From assembly GCF_004564355.1 (NCBI RefSeq), contig NZ_CP038266.1, positions 2,294,001 to 2,358,000 of the forward strand: 64,000 nucleotides of DNA, written 5' to 3'. This DNA comes from Microbacterium wangchenii (GTDB taxonomy: Bacteria > Actinomycetota > Actinomycetes > Actinomycetales > Microbacteriaceae). Numbering within the stretch: position 1 is the stretch's first letter; every line of letters begins with the position of its first letter. A program made the position numbers and the translations under genes. The notes under the pieces are model-generated. The model saw nothing but the letters and a program-made list of their open reading frames with translations. It did no database searches and was not told where the DNA came from. Shown in pieces: positions 24,236 through 31,090 of the stretch.

Positions 24236-26149
24236 TCAGCGCGTCCCGGGCGCAAAGTTCACGCCCTGGTCATTGAGCTGATGGCGGACGACAAACCCCT
24301 CGACGACGTCTGCGGGCCAAATGGAACCCTGCTTGCGCAAGGCCTCGAGATACTGCTGATTCTGGGGCGCGTCGGTCAGGACGAGGTTTCGCCCTGACTT
24401 CGCCAGCCACGGGTTATCGGATAGCCGGATCTTGTGCTCGAGGTTGAACGGCTCGAACGCTTCCGAGCCGTCGGCCCTGACCACCTTGATGCGCAACGTG
24501 CCCCGAGGACCAGCCTGCGCGTCGCCCGCGGCGACAAGCTGGTTCTCGATCGCCCTAAGTTGGGGATCCGCCCGCAACTGCGGCATGACCTTTTTCTGAA
24601 GGTTGCTGTAGTCCTTTCCAGCGAGGTCGCGAGCTTCGCGGATGATGTCGTTGCCTCGCGTCCGTTGATTGGGTGTCAGGGTCGGCGCGTCACCCACCTC
24701 CGTCCGCAGATCGTCGAACTGTTTCGAGAGCTCGGCCAACCTGGCACGGCCAGGTGTGCTGCGTTCGCGAGCGATCGTCCGGGTGACGACGTCGGGGAGG
24801 CGCTTGTTCGCGGTCGCCTCATACCGTGCGACGAGTTCTGGGTTGGCCACCCGGACGTTTCGAGTCTGAGGCGTGTGGGTCTCCGGCGCCGCGGGGGCTC
24901 CGGCCTTGCCTGCGACCGCGTGACCGATGAGTCCGGCGATGCCACCAACGATCAGGTTCACCACGACATTCCGCAGGAGTTGTTCCATCGTCGCTTGTCC
25001 ACGTAGGACGCGCACGCCGTCGGTAATCGCCCCTTGCACCATGCCGCCCGCGGAACCTGAGACCACAGAGCCGACCGCCTTCACGAGTGTCTCCTCCGCG
25101 ACGTCGGTGAACAAGCCGTTAGCGACAAGAGATTTCGACAGAGCCGGAGCGAGGTAGGGTCCGAGCTTCGCGGCAACCGCGCCGCCGACTGCACCGGCCC
25201 CTGCGCCCACCACGGTGTCAATCGCGACGTTCTTAGCGTCTTTCCAGCCGACTTCATCACCGGTCACGACCTTGCCACCGACCGCAGCAGCACTCGACAG
25301 GAGGGCCGTCCCGCCGCCCATGATCGCGCTACTGGAGACGAGACCCAAGCCGAGCCCGCCGGCCGCGACGGGCGCAGCAAGAACCGCGCCGCCGGCAATC
25401 GCGAAGATCATGAAGCACACCGTTGAGGTGAGCTCCAAAGCGAGCACGGTGGTCTCCGCCGTGCCGATCTGGCGAGCGCGGTAATCAACGATGGCGGTGT
25501 GCGCGGCCTCGACTCTTTCCTGCGCCATTCGCGTGGCAGTCTCGGTCGCGGCGAGATCGTCCCCAGGCAGGGCGGCTCGCACGGCGGCCAGCGCGTTCTC
25601 GCCCGCGGCGATGAGCGGCTCTACCTCATCGAGGTTGATTCCCGTCCGCGCTGCCTCAAGGAACCATGCCACGATCCGCTGATCGGAGTTCAGTTTCTTC
25701 ATGTCGGCGTAGAGGCCGGAAGCTGTTGACATCCGGGATTCCATCGGGCGCAGCACGCGCAGTCGGAACGTCCCTTTCAGGCCGGTCAAGAACGGCTTCC
25801 ACTGGCTCTCCACAATCGCGTACTGCTGACCCTGATAAGTCAAGACATGTAACTTCTCTTCGCAAACCGCGGTCTCCGGCGGCGCAGCGGGACTGGCGTT
25901 GCGATCCTCGTCTACGGTCGGAGCGCATACAGCGGCGGCTGTGGCATCTTCTCGCTGCACCACGGAGCGCATGACTGTCGACATCGCGGCACGGTTTCCG
26001 CCCGACCGCTGCATCGTCAGTAGGGTGGACGGCGTTATCGCGGCCCCGTGCCACCTGCGGCTCAAAGCCGGAGCCGTCGCCCTCCGAACGCCGACTCCCG
26101 GCGTAGACGGTGAGGCGAGTTCCTGGGGCGTAGCGCGTGCTGTCAACAT
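24236..26149 (-). CDS. Candidate eCIS effector (polymorphic-toxin-like, possible HNH nuclease end)
   Basis: 637 residues. The N-terminus holds TMQRSGGNRAAMSTVM (about 45-60), a pattern shared with the DUF4157 protein encoded just upstream. A helical region follows, then a long Gly/Ala-rich, partly hydrophobic stretch (about 235-415, with DTVVGAGAGAVGGAVAAKL), as seen before toxin tips in polymorphic toxins. The last 90 residues contain FNLEHKIRLSDNPWLAKSG and LVLTDAPQNQQYLEALR; EH-N-N spacing suggests an HNH/endonuclease-VII-like fold, but the activity is unproven. GGAGGT lies 9 bases before the ATG. No immunity gene was seen next to it. G+C is lower than in neighbouring genes, suggesting later acquisition. 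Confidence 0.6.
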   Translation of the reverse strand: MLTARATPQELASPSTPGVGVRRATAPALSRRWHGAAITPSTLLTMQRSGGNRAAMSTVMRSVVQREDATAAAVCAPTVDEDRNASPAAPPETAVCEEKLHVLTYQGQQYAIVESQWKPFLTGLKGTFRLRVLRPMESRMSTASGLYADMKKLNSDQRIVAWFLEAARTGINLDEVEPLIAAGENALAAVRAALPGDDLAATETATRMAQERVEAAHTAIVDYRARQIGTAETTVLALELTSTVCFMIFAIAGGAVLAAPVAAGGLGLGLVSSSAIMGGGTALLSSAAAVGGKVVTGDEVGWKDAKNVAIDTVVGAGAGAVGGAVAAKLGPYLAPALSKSLVANGLFTDVAEETLVKAVGSVVSGSAGGMVQGAITDGVRVLRGQATMEQLLRNVVVNLIVGGIAGLIGHAVAGKAGAPAAPETHTPQTRNVRVANPELVARYEATANKRLPDVVTRTIARERSTPGRARLAELSKQFDDLRTEVGDAPTLTPNQRTRGNDIIREARDLAGKDYSNLQKKVMPQLRADPQLRAIENQLVAAGDAQAGPRGTLRIKVVRADGSEAFEPFNLEHKIRLSDNPWLAKSGRNLVLTDAPQNQQYLEALRKQGSIWPADVVEGFVVRHQLNDQGVNFAPGTR

Positions 26150-26188
26150 GACTGTTGGACCTCCGGGTGGAGACGGAAGCGGTCTTCC

Positions 26189-26884
26189 TCATTGGAGCAG
26201 GGTCTGTACCGGCTCCTCAGCCGAGAGTTCTTCCGGTTCCTCCCCAGGGTCATCCTCACGCTGCGCCACCGGCTCGGCGCAACAAGAATCTCGTTGCACC
26301 TGCGGCTCAGCCACCGCCGGACCGCTCAGAACGCGTGCGGCGTTTTCGACCGCGTCGCGCTCGAAGCGGTCATCAGGGCTGCTCACATTGATTCCGCCCT
26401 CCGCAGGCGTGCCCTCGACGGGTCCTTCACGCTGCTGCATCACGTGCGTCAGCTCGTGGGCCAATGTGGTTCTGCCCTCCGGCGAGCCGGGATCGTAGGC
26501 GTCACGCTGGAAAACGAGGTGTGGGCCCACGGTGTACGCGCGCGCCCCCACGGATCGAGCGGATTCGGACGCGTCAGTGTCCGTATGCACACGTACGTCC
26601 CCGAAGTCCGCGCCCATCCGCGACTCCATGTCGGCCCGGACGGCGCCCTGCAGGGTCTCTCCGCCCGACGAGATTGCGTCGAGCACCGGCGAACGCTCTT
26701 CTTCGATAACGCTGGAGGTGGCGGCGTTTCCCACCTCGCGCTGCAGGCGCAGGACCCCGGCTGCGTCCAGGACCGGGAGGTCTCGACTGCTGCGCCCGAA
26801 AGGCTGGCGCTCGTTCATCCGGGAGTTGCTGGCGACGCGGCGTGCGCTGATCTGCTCCGCAACCAGAAGGTCGACTGTCGGCAC
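26189..26884 (-). CDS. DUF4157 eCIS-associated metallopeptidase-like protein
   Basis: 231 residues. DUF4157 spans about 68-160, with VLDAISSGGETLQGAVRADM, MGADFGDVRVHTD, FQRDAYDPGSPEGR and the zinc motif HELTH at 143-147. Before it stands LRLQREVGNAATSSVI (45-60), matching the effector N-terminus. DUF4157 is one of the domains most strongly linked with eCIS loci, on cargo or on loading proteins. The frame is open to 26983, but GTG 26884 is preceded by AAGGAGG at the ideal distance. The effector starts 39 bases after its stop, so the two probably form an operon and may be loaded together (inference). Confidence 0.82.
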   Translation of the reverse strand: MPTVDLLVAEQISARRVASNSRMNERQPFGRSSRDLPVLDAAGVLRLQREVGNAATSSVIEEERSPVLDAISSGGETLQGAVRADMESRMGADFGDVRVHTDTDASESARSVGARAYTVGPHLVFQRDAYDPGSPEGRTTLAHELTHVMQQREGPVEGTPAEGGINVSSPDDRFERDAVENAARVLSGPAVAEPQVQRDSCCAEPVAQREDDPGEEPEELSAEEPVQTLLQ

Positions 26885-26975
26885 GACTCTCCTCCTTGTA
26901 GCTCCTTTCCGTCTGCTTACGCCACTCGGCGCGCGTTGTCTGCATCGAATGGGCACACGCGCGAGCATCCCACGG

Positions 26976-26989
26976 TGCCCCATCGAGCA
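26976..26989. promoter_or_regulatory. TGCCC-N4-GGGCA palindrome, site 5 (one mismatch)
   Basis: Reads TGCTCGATGGGGCA on the minus strand, about 98 bases before the DUF4157 start, in a 146-base gap without genes. A perfect 10-bp palindrome GCAGGCCTGC (26987-26996) overlaps it and a GGGCA half-site lies at 26951-26955. Confidence 0.45.
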
Positions 26990-27030
26990 GGCCTGCGCCC
27001 AGGATCGAACACCGCCTCATTCCTCCCTAC

Positions 27031-29079
27031 TCACCGCGCGATGAGGGTCCAGTACTTGCCGAACTCGCGTTCGGCGGTGAGACGACCGAGCTTGCGGTAT
27101 TCGCGCTGCACCGCCGTGATGACGTGCTCCATCGTCAGGACGCCCCCCGCGCCGGCCGCGAAATACGCCGCCGTCACGGCGGCTGCCCGGATCGCGCCGC
27201 CAGCCAGTTCGAACGCGCCCCCGAGGAACTGCAGGTCCAGGTCGTCGTCCCGCGGTATCCGCACCCCTAGGCACCGGTCCCACAGAACGGCGCGGTGCGC
27301 GGCATCCGGAAGCGGGAAGTCCACGACGACGTCGAGTCTGCGCGTGAAGGCCTCATCGATGTTCGCGCGGAGGTTGGTCGCGAGCAGCGCCAGGCCGTTG
27401 AAGCTCTCCATCCGCTGCAGCAGGAACGCGCTCTCGACGTTCGCATACCGGTCGTGCGCATCCTTCACCTCGGATCGCTTGCCGAAGATCGCGTCTGCCT
27501 CGTCGAACAAGAGCACCGCGTTCACGTCCGCGGCCGCGGCGAAGATCTTGTCGAGGTTCTTCTCGGTCTCGCCGATGTACTTGTCCACCACCGTCGCCAG
27601 ATCGACGACGAACAGGTCGAGTCCGAGCTCCCCCGCGACGACCTCGGCCGACATGGTCTTGCCCGTTCCGGAATCGCCCGCCAGGAGAGCGACCACGCCA
27701 TGCCCGCGGCCGCCGCCGGGGCGCATGGTCCATTCGCCGAGGACGCGCTCCCGGAAGCGGGCGCGCAGTTCGATCTCGTGCAGCGCGTTGAGCACCGCGG
27801 GGGGCAGGACGAGATCGGTCCAGCGCACCGCCGGCTCAACACGACGGGCCAGGCGGTCCAGAGCGGATCCGTTTCCGGCGCGGGCTCCGGCACCCAGGTG
27901 ATCCGCGGTGACCGTGCCCGTCGGCGTCAGCGCCGCCTGCGTGCGTGCTGCGGCGGCGGCGCGGGCCACCTGCTCCGGCTTGAGCCGGAACTGCTCTGTG
28001 GCTCCCGCCACATCCACGCCGAACGCGGCGGGCCCCAGCGCCCCCTGCCACAGCGCGACCCGTTCGTCGATCGTGCTGGGAGGCACCTGCACGAGTGCCG
28101 GCAGCTGCTGCGTCCACGACGCGTCCCACGCGCCCTCACCGATCAGGATGGTCGGCCGGGACACGGCGTCCACCGCCGCGACGAGAGCCGGCTCGATGCC
28201 ACCGACGACCGGCCCGGCCACGAGACCACATCCGCGCAGCCGGACTTCGCGCACCGCCGCACGCGCGAGCTGCACGGAGTCCGGGGCGCTTCGGAGCTTC
28301 TCGAGGTCCAGAACGAGACTGTCGCTGCCCACCGTCGACAGCGCGCGCACCGCCACGGACGTGCCGGATCCGGTGCTGGAGTCCCGCAGATACACGGAGC
28401 GGATGCCAGCACGCAGCGCCCGCACGATCTGCGCGGGATCACCCCACTCGGCCGCCAGCGGCTCAGCCAGCACGCCCGCCAGCGGCAGGTCGATCGTGTC
28501 GTCGCCGAGCAGGTGTCCGACGACACGATCGGGGACGCGGAGCATGCGCGCCGGCAGGGCTCGATCCGGCTCGTCGAGCGTGAGAAGGCCCCCGGCGAGG
28601 AGCGGGCCATGCAGCAGTCGTCCCCGATCGGCGACCAGGATCAGGGACGCGCCGCACAGCTCCAATGCCAGCCCGACCGTTGGGCGGCGCTGTGTGACGT
28701 CGTCGTTGAGGTACCCGAAGAAGCGCTCGAAACGTGGGTCCACGTCGGCGGCGAGCGCCACCAGAAGGAGTTCCACGTCGAGCGGCGAGAGTGCGAACTC
28801 CCGTGCCAGCTCGCGCAGCCGGGACGGGTGACCGGCCGCTTCGGCCAGATCGGCCTCCCGCTCGCTCGCGAGGAATGCCGCCGACGCATCGGGCTGCAGC
28901 GGCGGGCGGCGCTCGGTGTCCAGCAGGCGATCCACCATCTCGTCGCTGAGGTACAACCCCCGGAAGGGGTCGTCCGGCTGCGGATCGTCCGCGCGCCGCG
29001 CCGCCACGAGCCTTCGGATGCGCTCCTCCACCGCCGCGACGCGGCCCAGGAGATGCGCGGCGCTGGGGTCGCGGCGCAT
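27031..29079 (-). CDS. AAA+ ATPase of the injection system (Afp15 type)
   Basis: 682 residues. The N-terminal 400 residues are helical and include a degenerate AAA-like region. The active AAA+ domain has Walker A GDSGTGKT (468-475), Walker B LLFDEADAIFG (523-533), sensor 1 ATN (567-569) and an RR arginine finger (580-581), followed by the C-terminal lid. Afp15-type ATPases are assembly or cargo-loading factors and are strict companions of eCIS loci. ATG 29079 is one base from the stop of the cap gene; the frame upstream of it overlaps that gene and is not used. Confidence 0.88.
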   Translation of the reverse strand: MRRDPSAAHLLGRVAAVEERIRRLVAARRADDPQPDDPFRGLYLSDEMVDRLLDTERRPPLQPDASAAFLASEREADLAEAAGHPSRLRELAREFALSPLDVELLLVALAADVDPRFERFFGYLNDDVTQRRPTVGLALELCGASLILVADRGRLLHGPLLAGGLLTLDEPDRALPARMLRVPDRVVGHLLGDDTIDLPLAGVLAEPLAAEWGDPAQIVRALRAGIRSVYLRDSSTGSGTSVAVRALSTVGSDSLVLDLEKLRSAPDSVQLARAAVREVRLRGCGLVAGPVVGGIEPALVAAVDAVSRPTILIGEGAWDASWTQQLPALVQVPPSTIDERVALWQGALGPAAFGVDVAGATEQFRLKPEQVARAAAAARTQAALTPTGTVTADHLGAGARAGNGSALDRLARRVEPAVRWTDLVLPPAVLNALHEIELRARFRERVLGEWTMRPGGGRGHGVVALLAGDSGTGKTMSAEVVAGELGLDLFVVDLATVVDKYIGETEKNLDKIFAAAADVNAVLLFDEADAIFGKRSEVKDAHDRYANVESAFLLQRMESFNGLALLATNLRANIDEAFTRRLDVVVDFPLPDAAHRAVLWDRCLGVRIPRDDDLDLQFLGGAFELAGGAIRAAAVTAAYFAAGAGGVLTMEHVITAVQREYRKLGRLTAEREFGKYWTLIAR

Positions 29080-29080
29080 G

Positions 29081-29761
29081 TCAGCGTCGCCCGTCTCGAG
29101 GACGCGGGGCCCGGGGCGTCCGCGGGATGTCGGCAGACCGTGCTGGGTCCGGAGCCGCCGCTCGGAACAGCCGTTCCTCAACCGCGTCCGGCATGTTCTG
29201 GAACGTCGCTCCCACACCCTCGGTCACCGGCGCCCCCGCGGTCCGGGACACACCTGGGAGCACCGGTGCGAGGACCACGAGGTCCAGTGACGGCTTCAGC
29301 TCCCCACCGAGGGAGGACCACACATCGGCGAACGCACGGTCCTCCGGGGGCGGCAGCCCCACCGTGATCTGCACGGGCTGGCCGGTGTCGGCGAGACCAC
29401 CCACGCGGAATTCGTCCGGCAGCGCGTCGAATCGCAGGAAGCATTGCAGGAGCTGATCCAGCAGCCGGTGCTCGTCATCGGGCCGCTGCGTCCATGCGGT
29501 CACGAGGTAGGAAAGCTTGAAATAGCGCGGCGCCGGGGTCCGTCCCACCACGATGCCGCGCGGATCCCGCCGTTCCAGGAACCCGTTCTCACGGCGGCGC
29601 GTGTCCTCCCGGATGTCGTAGAGGTACAGATCCACGGTCGGCGCGTTCCGGCGCGCGGCCCAGTCGGTCGTCGGCGCGTCGAGCACGACGTCCACGTCCG
29701 GGTCGGAGATCGCGTCGGTGCGCACGATCGCCCGGATGGCGTCATCCACCTCCCCGATCAC
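29081..29761 (-). CDS. DUF4255 tail terminator/cap protein (Afp16 type)
   Basis: 226 residues. Begins VIGEVDDAIRAIVRTD and continues with VVLDAPTTDWAARRNAPTVD, LYLYDIREDTRRRENG and APRYFKLSYLVTAWTQRPDD, the conserved core of DUF4255. These proteins cap the distal end of the tube and sheath. Family alignment as I remember it supports the GTG at 29761; earlier in-frame starts at 29833 and 29824 have no better ribosome site. The C-terminal 50 residues are Pro/Arg-rich and variable. Followed by the ATPase gene. Confidence 0.82.
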   Translation of the reverse strand: MIGEVDDAIRAIVRTDAISDPDVDVVLDAPTTDWAARRNAPTVDLYLYDIREDTRRRENGFLERRDPRGIVVGRTPAPRYFKLSYLVTAWTQRPDDEHRLLDQLLQCFLRFDALPDEFRVGGLADTGQPVQITVGLPPPEDRAFADVWSSLGGELKPSLDLVVLAPVLPGVSRTAGAPVTEGVGATFQNMPDAVEERLFRAAAPDPARSADIPRTPRAPRPRDGRR

Positions 29762-29884
29762 GCGCCCACGCGCGACGTTCCGGTCGCATGGCGGATCATG
29801 CGCGCCTCCCCTCCTCGCCTCCATGGTCGCCACAGCGCGGTCGTGCGTGCGCGGAATGCGGGCACGGCGGCGGGCACTGTGCGG

Positions 29885-29898
29885 TGCCCTCTCGGGCA
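29885..29898. promoter_or_regulatory. TGCCC-N4-GGGCA palindrome, site 6
   Basis: Exact copy, TGCCCTCTCGGGCA, between the end of the LuxR-type regulator gene and the cap gene. Extra GGGCA half-sites at 29860-29864 and 29872-29876 make a cluster of half-sites. Likely operator for the cap-ATPase unit. Confidence 0.6.
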
Positions 29899-29914
29899 GC
29901 GCGATGCGCGGTGA

Positions 29915-30541
29915 TCAGATGAGTCCTTCCCGCAGGGCGTAAGCGACCGCGTGCGACCGGTTGCGCAACTGCAACCGCGTCGTCACGTCGTGCAGGATGT
30001 TCTTCACCGTCCGTTCGGAGTACGACAGGCGCAGCGCGATCTGCGCGGTGCCCAGGCCCTCGGCGACCAGGCGAAGGACCTCCACCTCGCGTGCGGACAG
30101 GCCGTTGAAGGCGATCCCGCGCGGATCGAGGACGGTGCGCTGAAGCCTGCCGATCTGCTCGAGGAGGCGGCCCAGCATGTCTGGTGGGACAGCGCCCTCA
30201 CCTGCGGCGGCGGAGCGGATCGCCGATACCAGCCGCTCCGGCGTGGCTTCGACGCGCCGGACGATCCCCACCACGCCCACTTCGATCGCGCGGACCAGAC
30301 CCTGATCATCGAGGCTGGCAGGGATCAAGATGACCTTGGCGTCACCGTTGCGGCGCAGGAAGCGCAGGGTGTTCAGCGACTCCTCGTCCACGGCATCCAC
30401 GAGCACCAGCACCACCTCAGGGTCCTCGTCCTCACGCGGAGAAACGACGCGGACCTCGGGACGGGGACGGAGCTGGCTGGACAGGCCAGCCTCCGAAATA
30501 GGGTCACGGGCGAAGACCCGGACCGCGATACGTGACATCAT
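29915..30541 (-). CDS. LuxR/NarL-type regulator with atypical receiver domain
   Basis: 208 residues. The C-terminal LuxR helix-turn-helix (about 148-208) contains LSAREVEVLRLVAEGLGTAQ and YSERTVKNILHDV. The N-terminal 120 residues have a CheY-like layout but the usual phospho-Asp strand reads VVLVLVDAVDEE, the conserved Thr/Ser strand VILIPAS and the Lys position is Arg (IVRRVEAT), so phosphorylation is doubtful. A GAGGAGG ribosome site precedes the paired ATG. A LuxR-type gene also sits in the Streptomyces injection-system locus. NarL-type dimers bind inverted half-sites, so it is the best candidate for the TGCCC-N4-GGGCA sites. Confidence 0.82.
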   Translation of the reverse strand: MMSRIAVRVFARDPISEAGLSSQLRPRPEVRVVSPREDEDPEVVLVLVDAVDEESLNTLRFLRRNGDAKVILIPASLDDQGLVRAIEVGVVGIVRRVEATPERLVSAIRSAAAGEGAVPPDMLGRLLEQIGRLQRTVLDPRGIAFNGLSAREVEVLRLVAEGLGTAQIALRLSYSERTVKNILHDVTTRLQLRNRSHAVAYALREGLI

Positions 30542-30621
30542 GTCCTCCTCCTCGGGGGTCGGCGAGCTGCCGGGCCCAGCCTGCTCCCCCGCACTCTTCG
30601 TGCACTCAACACCGGCTCAAC

Positions 30622-30638
30622 GGGCACGCTGATTGCCC
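30622..30638. promoter_or_regulatory. Inverted half-site pair GGGCA-N7-TGCCC
   Basis: In the 206-base gap between the divergent regulator and PAAR genes. The half-sites are the same as in the other six sites but in opposite orientation, as also found beside site 2 (GGGCA-N3-TGCCC) and site 6. May serve autoregulation; weaker evidence than the six main sites. TATCGT at 30682-30687 could be a -10 box for the PAAR gene. Confidence 0.3.
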
Positions 30639-30747
30639 CCACCGCCGCACCGGCGATCCGGCCCCTTCCCTTCGGCCGGAGTATCGTCGCCGTACCGGAG
30701 GGCTATGCCCGGCCGGCGTTGCTCCCCCGCGAGAAAGGAGCCGGATC

Positions 30748-31065
30748 GTGCCCACCGGGCCTGCCCTGCGCGTCGGTGACATGGCCGCTTGCCCGCTGTC
30801 GGAGGGCGTCACGGTGCACATCGGCGGTCCCATCACGCCGGCGGCGGGCGTCCCCGCAGTCCTCATCGGCGGCATGCCGGCCGCGGTCGCGGCCGGCACC
30901 CCCGGCGGAATCGTGTGCGCCTCGCCCGCCCCGAACGGGCTGGCGACCGGCAGCGCGACGGTCCTCATCGGCGGGCGTCCGGCGGCGCGACTGGGCGATA
31001 TGTCGATTCACGGGATCCCGGTGGGCCCCGGACCCGGGTGCACGACCGTGATCATCGGCGGCTGA
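30748..31065 (+). CDS. PAAR-repeat spike tip protein (Afp10 type)
   Basis: 105 residues with the repeating PAAR pattern: VTVHIGGPITPAAGVPAVLI, GGMPAAVAAG, SATVLIGGRPAARLGDM and TTVIIGG at the end. PAAR proteins form the sharp cone on the spike. Starts at GTG 30748, with AGAAAGGAG 8 bases before it. It is the only structural gene on the plus strand and stands apart, beyond the regulator, 12 kb from the spike gene it should partner. No extension is fused to the tip, so it carries no toxin itself. Confidence 0.87.
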   Translation: MPTGPALRVGDMAACPLSEGVTVHIGGPITPAAGVPAVLIGGMPAAVAAGTPGGIVCASPAPNGLATGSATVLIGGRPAARLGDMSIHGIPVGPGPGCTTVIIGG

Positions 31066-31090
31066 CGCGCTCCTGGCCCCTGAGCCGAAT

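Noticed and set aside
27283-27461. Second small frames inside the ATPase gene as internal genes
   Set aside because: No ribosome sites, and all lie in shifted frames of the conserved AAA+ core.
26192-29367. Long plus-strand frames opposite the DUF4157 and ATPase genes
   Set aside because: The minus strand carries HELTH and complete AAA+ motifs; the plus translations have none.
13627-31065. Reading the tail cluster as a prophage or type VI secretion system
   Set aside because: No capsid, portal, terminase, lysis or integrase genes, and no TssJLM-type membrane complex; DUF4255, DUF4157, Afp15-like ATPase and LysM connector mark an eCIS.
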